Source: JAZFYD01 sp036443405
GTDB taxonomy: Bacteria; Planctomycetota; PLA2
Reading direction: 5' to 3'
Assembly: GCA_036443405.1 (NCBI GenBank)
Contig: JAZFYD010000069.1
Coordinates: 1 to 33,331, forward strand
Length of the DNA: 33,331 nucleotides
Under the pieces are notes generated by a model. The model saw only the letters and a program-made list of their open reading frames with translations. It searched no databases and was not told the DNA's origin. Position 1 is the stretch's first letter, and every line of letters starts with the position of its first letter. Below, piece after piece: positions 1 through 7,569 of this stretch. The translations under genes and the position numbers were made by a program.

Positions 1-480
1 GGCGCCCGCCTGACGGCCACGGTCGCAGCTGAAGGCTTGCGGGTCGTCCGGCGCCACCGACACATCGAGACCTTCCTCGTCGATATGCTTGGCCTCGATT
101 GGTCTGAGGTCCACGACGAAGCCGAAGTGCTCGAGCACCACCTGAGCGACCGCATCGTCGACGCCCTCGACCGCGCGCTCGGTCATCCGACCGAGGACCC
201 CCACGGCCACTCCATCCCGGACGCCGACGGCCACCTGCGCGAACGAGATCTGTTGCCGCTCGAGAGCCTCGAGGTCGGTGCGACAGGCGTCGTGCGCGAG
301 GTGCACGCCGACGCACCGGCCCGCCTTCAGCGTTGGAAACGGCTCGGATTCGTGCCGGGCTGCGCACTTTCCATGATCGAACGCCACGACTTCGAGGACG
401 TGATGCACATTCGCGTTGCGGACAACGTCGTGGTCACCGGCACGGAGGGTGTCACCGGCATCCTCGTGGAGCGAAACTAA
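1..480 (+). CDS. DtxR/MntR-family metal-dependent repressor, C-terminal part
   Basis: Open from the first base of the window, so the N-terminal DNA-binding helices lie outside it. What remains is the dimerisation and metal-binding domain followed by a FeoA/SH3-like domain. Visible metal ligands of the family are the His in RRHRHIETF and the E..EH pattern in EAEVLEHHLS, which match MntR His77, Glu99, Glu102 and His103. The SH3-like part begins near LPLESLEVG and contains the RLGFVPG turn typical of FeoA-type folds. The stop overlaps the next start (TAATG), so it is translationally coupled to the transporter genes it presumably represses when Mn, Fe or Zn is plentiful. Which metal it senses cannot be told from this fragment. 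A TTG at 37 is only an internal codon. Confidence 0.9.
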   Translation, partial: GARLTATVAAEGLRVVRRHRHIETFLVDMLGLDWSEVHDEAEVLEHHLSDRIVDALDRALGHPTEDPHGHSIPDADGHLRERDLLPLESLEVGATGVVREVHADAPARLQRWKRLGFVPGCALSMIERHDFEDVMHIRVADNVVVTGTEGVTGILVERN

Positions 481-1406
481 TGAAACGTAATACTCTTTCC
501 ACCCTCATCGGCCTCGCCGCGTGTTTCGCGCTCGCGTGGCTCCCGGGCTGCACCGAACAAAACGCCCACGCCAGCCACGGCGGCAAACTGCATGTCGTCG
601 CTACGACCGGAATGGTCGCGGACCTCGCACGCGCGGTCGGCGGCGAGCACATCACGGTGACCGCGTTGATGGCGCCGGGCATCGACCCGCACCTTTACAA
701 AGCGTCCGCCGACGCCGTCGGACAACTCGAGACCGCGGACGTCATTCTCTACAACGGTCTCGGTCTCGAGGGCAAGCTCGGCGACCTGTTCGTCAAGCTC
801 GCCCACAAGCGCAAGGTCACGGCGGTCACCGAGAGTGTGCCGCGCGAGTCTCTGCTGGACGACGGCCAGCACTACGATCCACACATTTGGTTCGACGTCG
901 GACTCTGGGCGCAGTGCCCGGCCGCCGTCGCCGAGGTGCTCTCCGAGGCGCGGCCGGCATTGCGCGAGACGTTTCAGGCCGCTGCGAAAAAGTACGCGGC
1001 GGAGTTGCGCGCGCTGCACGAGCGGGTCAAGGACGACATCGGGGCGATCCCGAAACAGCGCCGCGTCCTGATCACGTCGCACGACGCGTTTCGCTACTTC
1101 GGGCGCGCCTACGATATGGAGGTGCATGGCCTCCAGGGCATCTCGACGGTCGATGAAGCCGGCGTGAAGGACGTGCAGCGTGTTGTGGATCTCGTGGTCA
1201 CGCGTGGCATCAAGGCGATCTTCGTCGAGACATCGGTGCCCAAGAACACGATCGAAGCCGTGCAGAGCGCGGCGAAAGAGCGCGGCCGCGAGGTCGTGAT
1301 CGGCGGCGAACTCTACAGCGACTCGATGGGCGACCACGCGCCGGAGAACACCTACATCGGCATGGTCGAAGCGAACGTCCGCCTCATCACGGGGTCGCTG
1401 CGATGA
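480..1406 (+). CDS. troA: Metal ABC transporter substrate-binding lipoprotein, TroA/ZnuA type
   Basis: A 308-residue solute-binding protein of the cluster A-I (SBP_bac_9) family, which captures Zn2+ or Mn2+ outside the inner membrane and delivers it to the permease pair encoded downstream. The ATG at 480 is chosen because it overlaps the upstream stop and gives a lipoprotein signal with Cys24 in LPGC. The four ligands of Treponema TroA (H68, H133, H199, D279) fall at nearly the same places here: His71 in GIDPHLY, His135 in YDPHIWF, His201 in SHDAFRYF and Asp281 in YSDSMGD. The three-His-plus-Asp set favours a TroA-like Zn/Mn protein over the Glu-containing Mn-specific type. It has no long His-rich loop of the ZnuA kind. 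First transport gene of the operon; its stop overlaps the ATPase start. Confidence 0.93.
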   Translation: MKRNTLSTLIGLAACFALAWLPGCTEQNAHASHGGKLHVVATTGMVADLARAVGGEHITVTALMAPGIDPHLYKASADAVGQLETADVILYNGLGLEGKLGDLFVKLAHKRKVTAVTESVPRESLLDDGQHYDPHIWFDVGLWAQCPAAVAEVLSEARPALRETFQAAAKKYAAELRALHERVKDDIGAIPKQRRVLITSHDAFRYFGRAYDMEVHGLQGISTVDEAGVKDVQRVVDLVVTRGIKAIFVETSVPKNTIEAVQSAAKERGREVVIGGELYSDSMGDHAPENTYIGMVEANVRLITGSLR

Positions 1407-2185
1407 GCGAGCCCGCGCCGGTCGAGGTGCACGACGTCACGGTGGCGTACCACACCAAGCCGGTCCTCTGGGACGTCGACCTGACACTGCCCGGGGGCAA
1501 ACTCGTCGCGATCGTCGGGCCCAACGGCGCGGGCAAGAGCACGCTGTTGAAGGCGATCCTCAACCTGGTTCCGCTCTCTTCGGGTTACGTTCGTGTTTTT
1601 GGAAAGCCCTATAACGAGATGCGCCAGCGCGTTGCGTACGTGCCGCAGCGCGAGTCCGTGGACTGGGACTTCCCCGCGTCGGTGCTCGACGTCGTGCTCA
1701 TGGGACGGTACGGACGCCCGGGTTGGTTCCGCCGGCCGCGCGCCGCGGATCGGGCGCGCGCGGAGGAGGCGATCGACCGCGTCGACATGACCGCGTATCG
1801 CGACCGGCAGATCAGCCGGCTCAGCGGCGGGCAGCAGCAGCGCACGTTCCTCGCACGCGCCTTGGCCCAGGACGCGGACCTCTACCTGATGGACGAACCG
1901 TTCGCGGGCGTCGACGCGTTGACGGAGCGCGCGATCGTCGCGCTTCTGCGCGAGCTGCGCAAGAACGGCCGCACGGTCGTCTGCGTGCACCACGACCTGC
2001 AAACCGTGCCCGAGTATTTCGACTGGGTGACGCTCTTGAACATGCGTCTGGTGCGCTCCGGCCCGGTCGATGAGGTCTTCACCGCCGAGAATCTGCACAT
2101 GACCTATGGCGGGCGCCTCGCGATTCTGGAGCGCGCGGCGACCGACTATCTGAAGGACGCGCGCGGCGCAGCGCGGGGCGGATGA
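1403..2185 (+). CDS. troB: Metal ABC transporter ATP-binding protein
   Basis: A 260-residue ABC ATPase that would power uptake of the metal bound by the upstream lipoprotein. Motifs are complete: Walker A GPNGAGKST at residues 39-47, Q-loop Gln82 in YVPQRE, signature LSGGQQQR at 140-147, Walker B LYLMDEP ending at Glu165, and the H-loop in VCVHHDL near 196-197. Its length and the sequence around Q82 (PQRESVDWDFP) fit the Zn/Mn chelate uptake subgroup (TroB, MntB, ZnuC). The start overlaps the end of the binding-protein gene by four bases (ATGA) and its stop overlaps the first permease start, so all components are coupled for stoichiometric synthesis. The gene symbol is by analogy with the Treponema tro operon. 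Confidence 0.95.
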   Translation: MSEPAPVEVHDVTVAYHTKPVLWDVDLTLPGGKLVAIVGPNGAGKSTLLKAILNLVPLSSGYVRVFGKPYNEMRQRVAYVPQRESVDWDFPASVLDVVLMGRYGRPGWFRRPRAADRARAEEAIDRVDMTAYRDRQISRLSGGQQQRTFLARALAQDADLYLMDEPFAGVDALTERAIVALLRELRKNGRTVVCVHHDLQTVPEYFDWVTLLNMRLVRSGPVDEVFTAENLHMTYGGRLAILERAATDYLKDARGAARGG

Positions 2186-3465
2186 TCGACTTCTTCGATC
2201 CGACCCTGCGCAACGTCGCTCTCGGTTCGGGCGTGCTGGGTGTAATCGCGGGTGCGTTGGGATGCTTCGCGGTCCTGCGCCGCCAGAGCCTGCTCGGGGA
2301 CGCACTCGCGCACGCCGCGCTGCCGGGCGTTTGCCTCGCGTTCCTGTTCGGCACCCACATGGGCCTCGATCCGAAACAGCCGCTGCTGCTCTTAGGTGGC
2401 GCGCTCGTAACGGCGTGGATCGGAACGATGCTCGTGCTCGCGATGACGCGCACGACGCGCATCAAGGAGGACGCAGCCCTCGGCATCGTGCTCAGCGTGT
2501 TTTTCGGCGCGGGCATCGTCCTGCTCACGCTGTTGCAAAAAGGCGGCGCGACGAATCAGGCGGGGCTCGACCGATTTCTGTTCGGGCAGGCCGCGTCGCT
2601 GCTGCCACGCGACATCGCGACGATGGCGATCCTCGGCGGTGCGGTCCTGCTGACGCTCTTTTTCTACTTCAAGGACTTCCAGGTGCTCGTGTTCGACTCC
2701 GCGTACGCGCGCAGTCTCGGGCTGCCGGTGCGGCGACTGGAGATCCTGCTCACGTCGCTCATCGTGGTCGCTGTCGTTGTCGGCCTGCAAACGGTCGGTG
2801 TCGTGCTCATGGCCGCGCTGATCGTCGCCCCCGCCGCCGCCGCGAGACAGTGGACCGACCGGCTCGGGGTCATGGTGCTGCTGGCAAGCGGCTTCGGCGC
2901 CCTCTCGGGAGTCGCGGGCGCGACGATCAGTGCGACCAAGCGGCGACTGCCGACCGGCCCGACCATCGTGCTCGCGGTTTCCGCGCTTGTTCTGATCTCG
3001 CTTTTGTTCGCACCGCGGCGCGGCATCGTGTGGGCCGCGTTTCGACGTGTGCGGACGCGGCGGCGTGTTCGCCTCGAGAACCTGCTGAAGGACCTGTGGC
3101 GGCTCGGCGAACTGGACTCGCGCTTTGATGCGCTGCGTGCGATCACCGACCTGATGGCTGTTCGGAGCGCGTTGCCCGCGACCATGCGCCACGCGCGCAA
3201 CGCCGGACTCGTCGCGGTCGAGGGCACGGGCATCCGCCTCACGAAGGCCGGCCTCGTGCGCGCCGCTGCGATCGTGCGTAACCACCGCATCTGGGAGCTT
3301 TATCTCTCGCGGCGACTCGACCTCGCCGACGACCACTTGCATCGCGACGCTGAGGAGATGGAGCACGCGCTCGACTCCGAGGTCATGGAAGCGATCGACC
3401 GCGCGCTCGGACGTCCGACAACGGATCCGCACGGCCGGCCGATCCCGCGGGGGGTACCGGCGTGA
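2182..3465 (+). CDS. troC: Metal ABC permease fused to a DtxR-like regulatory domain
   Basis: A 427-residue fusion. Residues 1-280 form a hydrophobic ABC-3 family permease for Mn/Zn/Fe uptake, with the conserved LLGDALAHAALPG segment at 38-49. After a basic stretch (RRVRTRRRVR, 289-298) comes a winged-helix plus dimerisation module, about 298-427, that resembles DtxR/MntR. It keeps His368 (NHRIWEL), Glu391, Glu394 and His395 (AEEMEHAL), matching MntR ligands His77, Glu99, Glu102 and His103. The helix-1 ligands appear replaced (Asn300 and Lys303), though that alignment is by eye. The tail DRALGRPTTDPHG is nearly the same as DRALGHPTEDPHG in the regulator at the start of this window, and the protein ends where the regulator's SH3-like domain begins. 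Inference: the tail senses cytoplasmic metal and gates the transporter, or binds DNA. Confidence 0.92.
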   Translation: MIDFFDPTLRNVALGSGVLGVIAGALGCFAVLRRQSLLGDALAHAALPGVCLAFLFGTHMGLDPKQPLLLLGGALVTAWIGTMLVLAMTRTTRIKEDAALGIVLSVFFGAGIVLLTLLQKGGATNQAGLDRFLFGQAASLLPRDIATMAILGGAVLLTLFFYFKDFQVLVFDSAYARSLGLPVRRLEILLTSLIVVAVVVGLQTVGVVLMAALIVAPAAAARQWTDRLGVMVLLASGFGALSGVAGATISATKRRLPTGPTIVLAVSALVLISLLFAPRRGIVWAAFRRVRTRRRVRLENLLKDLWRLGELDSRFDALRAITDLMAVRSALPATMRHARNAGLVAVEGTGIRLTKAGLVRAAAIVRNHRIWELYLSRRLDLADDHLHRDAEEMEHALDSEVMEAIDRALGRPTTDPHGRPIPRGVPA

Positions 3466-4541
3466 GCTCGCACGGGATCATCATCTTGACGGGCGTGTTG
3501 GCCGCCGCGGCATGTGCGCTGCCCGGGACGTTCCTGGTTCTGCGGCGCATGTCGCTGATCGGCGACGCGATCAGCCACGCCGTGCTGCCGGGCATCGTGC
3601 TGGCGGTGTTGATCACCGGCGAGCTGAACTCCTGGCCGGTGCTTGTCGGAGCCGGCGCTGTCGGGCTGCTGACGGTCTTCCTCATCGAATCGTTGCGCAA
3701 CACGCGGCGCGTCAAGGAGGACGCAGCCATTGCGATCGTGTTCCCCGCGCTGTTCGCGCTCGGCGTGCTGATGGTCGCCCAGTTCGCGTCCCAAAAACAC
3801 ATCGATCAGGAGTGCGTTCTCTACGGCGAGATCGCGTACTCCAGACACGACACGATCATGATGGGCGCATTCGAGGTCGCGCGGGCGCCGTTGGTGCTTG
3901 GCGCCGTGGCGCTGTTCAACCTCATCCTGATCCTCGTGTTCTACAAGGAGCTCAAGGTCGCGACGTTCGACCCGGCGCACGCGGCGGCGATCGGCCTGTC
4001 GCCGGTCATCGTGCACTACGTCCTGATGGGTTCGGTCAGCCTCACCACCGTCGCTTCGTTCGAGAGCGTCGGCGCGATCCTCGTCGTTGCGTTCCTGATC
4101 GTTCCGGCCGCCGCCGCGCACCTGTGGACAGATCGGCTCCCCGTCATGCTGGCTCTCGCCGTGCTGATCGGCGGCGCCGGCGCGGCCGGGGGATATTGGC
4201 TCGCCGCGGACATCGGCGCATCCATCGCGGGCTGCATGGCCGTGATGATGGGAGTCCTCTTCGCGTTTTCGTGGCTGGCCGCGCCGCGCGAGGGGGTGCT
4301 CGGTCGCTTCATTCGTCTGCGCCGCAGCCGCACGCGCTTCGCCAATGCGCTCGTGCTGGAGCGCCTCGAACACTCCCCCGCCGACGCCGCCACCCTCGCG
4401 ACCACCCTCGCGTGGCCCAGAGCAAAGGTCGACGAAATCGTCGGGTTCCTGACACGCGAGGAGCTGGTGGTCGTCGAACCCGGAGGCATGCGCCCGTCCC
4501 CCCGAGGCGCCGCCTACGTGCGTCGCGTCGTGAGCGACTAA
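3462..4541 (+). CDS. troD: Second metal ABC permease with a C-terminal winged-helix tail
   Basis: A 359-residue ABC-3 family permease with the conserved LIGDAISHAVLPG segment, paired with the preceding permease as TroD is with TroC. About eight or nine hydrophobic segments end near residue 275. The remaining 80 residues are hydrophilic and start with a basic stretch (RFIRLRRSRTRF). They look like a small winged helix (LERLEHSPADAATL, then a recognition-like helix and a wing around VVVEPGGMRPS). It lacks the metal-binding dimerisation helices seen in the first permease. It starts inside the previous stop (GTGA overlap) and ends four bases before a convergent gene. The tail may be the eroded remnant of a full regulator domain or a partner for it; this is inference. 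Confidence 0.9.
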   Translation: MSSHGIIILTGVLAAAACALPGTFLVLRRMSLIGDAISHAVLPGIVLAVLITGELNSWPVLVGAGAVGLLTVFLIESLRNTRRVKEDAAIAIVFPALFALGVLMVAQFASQKHIDQECVLYGEIAYSRHDTIMMGAFEVARAPLVLGAVALFNLILILVFYKELKVATFDPAHAAAIGLSPVIVHYVLMGSVSLTTVASFESVGAILVVAFLIVPAAAAHLWTDRLPVMLALAVLIGGAGAAGGYWLAADIGASIAGCMAVMMGVLFAFSWLAAPREGVLGRFIRLRRSRTRFANALVLERLEHSPADAATLATTLAWPRAKVDEIVGFLTREELVVVEPGGMRPSPRGAAYVRRVVSD

Positions 4542-4545
4542 ACGG

Positions 4546-4812
4546 TCAGCGTCTCTTCTTCGGCCGCATCTCTTCGAGGCGCGCAGCGGTCCACTCGCTC
4601 TTGGCGTAACCGCGCTTGAACTGACTCACGACCTCCAGCGACGTCTTGAACCCGACGAAGTCCTCGACCGCGTCCGGCTGCGCGCCGTCGCCGATGAAGG
4701 CACGCTTGCCCTTCTCGTCGATGAAATCGCGGCCGGTTTCGTGGGCGCCGGTCACGGAGCAGATACCGATCTTGGGGCTGTCGTAGAGCAGGGTCTGGTC
4801 CCAGGTGTACAT
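4546..4812 (-). CDS. Conserved small protein of unknown function
   Basis: Encodes 88 residues beginning MYTWDQTLLYDS. I do not recognise a named domain. The protein is polar, has no signal peptide or membrane segment, and ends in a very basic tail (EMRPKKRR). The ATG at 4812 is chosen over a longer frame to 5106 because the upstream part would overlap the divergent lipoprotein gene and reads as low-complexity shadow sequence. It converges on the metal permease with only four bases between stops and diverges from the lipoprotein gene at 4876, leaving 63 bases for both promoters. Confidence 0.65.
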   Translation of the reverse strand: MYTWDQTLLYDSPKIGICSVTGAHETGRDFIDEKGKRAFIGDGAQPDAVEDFVGFKTSLEVVSQFKRGYAKSEWTAARLEEMRPKKRR

Positions 4813-4875
4813 CGCTTCGGATTCTACGAGGCACCGGGGGCGGAGTCGCGCTCCCGCGTGGGTTACCCTGACGGA

Positions 4876-5355
4876 GTGCATCGCGCCTTTCGTCTCGCCA
4901 CGTACCTGATCGCATCCCTCGCGTTTGCCTGCGGCCAAAACGGCGACGATCACAATACGGGCTCGGAGAAGACAGACAGCCAGGGCCACGCGCACGCGGC
5001 GAAGTTCGGTGGCACTCTGGTCGAGATCGGCGATCACTTCGCGCAGGCCGAGATCGTCTTCGACAACGAGACCGGCCTCATCACGGTCTATTTCTGGGAT
5101 GGCCACGTCGAGACGCCGCGACGGCTGAAGGCGAAGACCATCGCGGCGACCGTGACGACGCCCACCGGTGATGTCGAAGTCGCGCTCGCCGCGCAGGCTG
5201 ATGCGCTGGCCGGTGAGACGATCGGAAACAGCTCGCGGTTCGAGGCGGAGGTCGCAGCCCTGAAGGGCGCGGACGCGGTGAAGGGATCGTTCGGCCCGTT
5301 GGACTTCGCCGGGAAGATCTTCGCCGAGGTGAAGTTCTCCGCGAAGGCGCGCTAG
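4876..5355 (+). CDS. Small secreted protein, probable lipoprotein, possibly metal-related
   Basis: A 159-residue exported protein. The GTG at 4876 is preferred because it places a hydrophobic signal at the very N-terminus (FRLATYLIASLAFAC). Cys19 could be lipidated, although the AFAC box is not ideal. The mature part opens with a short His-containing stretch (GHAHAAKFGGTLVEIGDHFA) followed by beta-rich sequence with FWDGHVE. I recall similar small proteins with GG.LVE.GDHFA near heavy-metal efflux genes in Planctomycetota; that is memory, not a search. Its position between the metal uptake operon and the Zur/ZIP pair fits a periplasmic metal-related role, but no function can be assigned. Confidence 0.7.
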   Translation: MHRAFRLATYLIASLAFACGQNGDDHNTGSEKTDSQGHAHAAKFGGTLVEIGDHFAQAEIVFDNETGLITVYFWDGHVETPRRLKAKTIAATVTTPTGDVEVALAAQADALAGETIGNSSRFEAEVAALKGADAVKGSFGPLDFAGKIFAEVKFSAKAR

Positions 5356-5368
5356 GCTCGGACGAAGC

Positions 5369-6124
5369 CTAGGCGAACGCGCCTTCCGACCGCATCGCTT
5401 CGAATCGCGGCTGCAGGTGCTCGCCCGGACACGCGGTCGCGACCCACTCGCGATGGCTCTTTATCGCGCGCTCGGGCACGCCATGGTCCCAGCGCAGCCT
5501 GCGCACGAGGCGCGGCAGCGTTTCGAGCTGCGCCTGCGACGGCGACTGCAATTCGAAGTTGCCCAGCAGCATCACGCCGAGGTTGTTCTCGTTGTGATCG
5601 CGCACGTGCGCGCCGCGCAAACTCGCGGGGCGGCCCTCCCACACGCGGCCGGCGGGGTCGATGATGTAGTGATAGCCGATGTCGGCCCACCCGCGCGCTT
5701 GCACGTGGTAGCTCCGAAGGCGGTCGAGCAGTTGTCCTGTTTCCTCGCGACTCATCGCGCTGCGCGTGACGGGCGCGCCCTCGTGGTGAATCGTGATCCA
5801 CCTCACATCACCGAGTTCTGCGGCACGCGCCGTGTCCGCCGGTTCGGTCGCCCACAATTGCCGGCTCAGGATCTCGAGCGGCTTTTCGACGGGCGGTTGC
5901 GATTCGGTCTCCGCCACCACCGGCTCGGCGGCCTCGGACGCGGGTTCCGTTCCGGGCTCCGGCTCCGAACCGTGCTCGACGACCTCGGGCCACGCGCGCT
6001 CCGCGGCCGGGTACGGGTCCTGTCGTGGCGCGCGCGCGCCGCTGCACGCCGGGATCAGCAGGCCGACCGACCAAAACAGCACCGTGCGGCGCTCGATCGT
6101 GGATTCCCGAGTTCGTTTTTCCAT
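5369..6124 (-). CDS. N-acetylmuramoyl-L-alanine amidase, PGRP/amidase-2 type lipoprotein
   Basis: A 251-residue exported zinc amidase that would cleave the bond between MurNAc and L-Ala in peptidoglycan. The N-terminus has twin arginines (ERRTVLF) and a hydrophobic stretch ending in IPAC with Cys27, so it may be a Tat- or Sec-exported lipoprotein. Residues 30-85 are a Pro/Glu/Ala-rich linker. The catalytic domain follows: zinc-ligand His in WITIHHEGAP, the Tyr-containing GYHYIIDPAGRVWEGRP core, HNENNLGVMLLGNF, and the second His and Cys in SHREWVATACPGEH. All three zinc ligands are present. It diverges from the Fur-family gene, and the 78 bases between them include the operator-like palindrome at 6198. 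Confidence 0.9.
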   Translation of the reverse strand: MEKRTRESTIERRTVLFWSVGLLIPACSGARAPRQDPYPAAERAWPEVVEHGSEPEPGTEPASEAAEPVVAETESQPPVEKPLEILSRQLWATEPADTARAAELGDVRWITIHHEGAPVTRSAMSREETGQLLDRLRSYHVQARGWADIGYHYIIDPAGRVWEGRPASLRGAHVRDHNENNLGVMLLGNFELQSPSQAQLETLPRLVRRLRWDHGVPERAIKSHREWVATACPGEHLQPRFEAMRSEGAFA

Positions 6125-6197
6125 GCGAAGGACCCCTGATTGTCGCCGGGGGTGCGACAGTCCCGCCGGCGCACTCGTGGCTTCCTTGAGGGTGAGG

Positions 6198-6213
6198 TGA
6201 TAATGCGTTATCA
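6198..6213 (+). promoter_or_regulatory. Fur/Zur-type operator palindrome
   Basis: The sequence TGATAATGCGTTATCA has 6-base arms TGATAA and TTATCA around four bases. It resembles Zur boxes, for example the cyanobacterial consensus TGATAATNATTATCA. It sits across the translation start of the Fur-family gene, just after a GAGG-type ribosome site. Binding would block the promoter or the start of the regulator-transporter pair, which is classic autoregulation. It could also act on the divergent amidase gene. It is AT-rich in a very GC-rich window, which makes a chance match less likely. Confidence 0.65.
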
Positions 6214-6616
6214 AACTCGCATGAGCCAGCCCAAGACCAGCCAACGCCGCACCAGGCAGCGCGAAGCGATTCGGCGGGCCCTTGATGAAACCGGGCGGCC
6301 GATGAGCCCGACGGAACTTCTCGAGGCCGCGCGGGCGGAGGTGCCCGGCATGGGCATCGCCACGGTCTATCGCAATCTCAAGGCGATGGCCGAGGCGAAT
6401 TCGGTGCAGACAGTGGATCTTCCGGGCGAGCCGCCGCGATACGAGATCGCGCGCAAGGGGCACCACCACCACTTCCATTGCCGCCGCTGCGACCGTGTCT
6501 TCGAAGTGGACAACTGCCCCGGCAACATGAAGAAGCTTGCGCCGCGAGGTTTTCGCGTCGACGACCACGACATCACGCTGTACGGCCTTTGCGCCAGCTG
6601 CAGAAAGGGAGCCTGA
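6203..6616 (+). CDS. zur: Fur-family metalloregulator, probably Zur
   Basis: About 137 residues. The N-terminal winged helix runs from QREAIRRALDE through the recognition helix GIATVYRNLKAMAE. The C-terminal dimerisation domain has a His cluster (HHHHFHC) and two CxxC pairs, CRRC and CASC, that form the structural zinc site. The start is uncertain. ATG 6203 has a GAGG site 5-8 bases upstream; ATG 6221 (MSQPKTSQRR) is the alternative and would place the whole palindrome upstream of the coding region. The gene is immediately followed by a ZIP metal importer gene, and its own start overlaps a Zur-like box, so Zur is more likely than Fur or PerR. It would repress uptake when zinc is sufficient. 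The specific metal is inferred from context. Confidence 0.85.
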   Translation: MRYQTRMSQPKTSQRRTRQREAIRRALDETGRPMSPTELLEAARAEVPGMGIATVYRNLKAMAEANSVQTVDLPGEPPRYEIARKGHHHHFHCRRCDRVFEVDNCPGNMKKLAPRGFRVDDHDITLYGLCASCRKGA

Positions 6617-7507
6617 GTGGACGCGTCGACGATCTTGGTTCTCTACTGCGTCGCGATCGTGCTCGTTTCGTTTTTCGGCGGCGCGCTGCCGTCGCTGTTC
6701 AAGATGACGCACCGGCGGCTCCAGGTGATGATCAGTTTTGTCGCGGGCCTGATGCTCGGCGTCGGCCTGTTCCTGATGCTGCCCCATGCCGTGATCGCGT
6801 CGGGATCACTCGACCACACGATGCTCTGGACCGCGATCGGCATGATCGCGATGTTCTTTCTGCTGCGCGCGTTTCACTTTCATCAGCACGAGGCGCCGGA
6901 CGGCGAGGGCGGCATCCACGAACACGACGAGCATTGCGGGCACGATCCGGTCGGCCACAAACTGAGCTGGCTCGGTGTCGCGACGGGGCTTGCCATCCAC
7001 ACCGTGATCGACGGGGTCGCGCTCGCGGCATCCGTTCGTGCGGAGGCAGCGCACGCCGGGGCCATCGCGCTGGCGGGCCTCGGGACGTTTCTCGCGATCG
7101 CGCTTCACAAACCTCTCGATGCGATGTCGATCACGTCGCTGATGACGGCCGGCGGCTGGAAGATCACGCACCGGCGTCTCGTGAACGGAATTTTCGCGCT
7201 GATGTGCCCGGCCGGCGCGCTGCTGTTCTACTTCGGATTCCGCGATGCGAGTGGTTTGTTCCTCGGCGCCGCCCTCGCGTTTTCGGCGGGGGTTTTCCTC
7301 TGCATCTCGCTGGGCGACCTCCTGCCCGAGATCCACTTCCACCAACACGACCGGTTGCGCCTATCGGCCGCCCTCCTGGCGGGCATGGTCCTCTCGTTCG
7401 GCCTCACCAAACTCGAGGCGCACGCGCACGACCACAGCGACGATCAGGGCCACGGAGCGAGCGAAAGCCCCGGCGATCACGATCACGACGGCCACGACCA
7501 CGACTGA
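6617..7507 (+). CDS. ZIP-family divalent metal transporter
   Basis: A 296-residue, eight-helix inner-membrane transporter. The ZIP metal path is visible: HTVIDG at 128-133 in TM4 and HKPLDA at 164-169 in TM5. Between TM3 and TM4 lies a His-rich cytoplasmic loop (HFHQHE, HEHDEHCGHD), and the C-terminus is a long His/Asp tail ending HDHDGHDHD. Both are typical metal-binding segments of Zn transporters. The GTG start directly follows the regulator stop with no gap, with an AAAGGGAG site upstream, so the two are co-translated. Most bacterial ZIPs import Zn2+ or Fe2+. Control by the adjacent Zur-like protein is expected. Confidence 0.9.
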   Translation: MDASTILVLYCVAIVLVSFFGGALPSLFKMTHRRLQVMISFVAGLMLGVGLFLMLPHAVIASGSLDHTMLWTAIGMIAMFFLLRAFHFHQHEAPDGEGGIHEHDEHCGHDPVGHKLSWLGVATGLAIHTVIDGVALAASVRAEAAHAGAIALAGLGTFLAIALHKPLDAMSITSLMTAGGWKITHRRLVNGIFALMCPAGALLFYFGFRDASGLFLGAALAFSAGVFLCISLGDLLPEIHFHQHDRLRLSAALLAGMVLSFGLTKLEAHAHDHSDDQGHGASESPGDHDHDGHDHD

Positions 7508-7569
7508 GCCGCGGAAACCGGCCGTGAGACGTCGGCGCGACGAACGCGAATAGACATCCGGCGGATATC

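Noticed and set aside
477..4373. Long minus-strand open frames opposite the metal transport operon (for example 477-1337, 2392-3432, 3300-4373)
   Set aside because: They are antisense shadows of high-GC genes, rich in Arg/His/Ala without domain sense, while the plus-strand frames carry complete family motifs.
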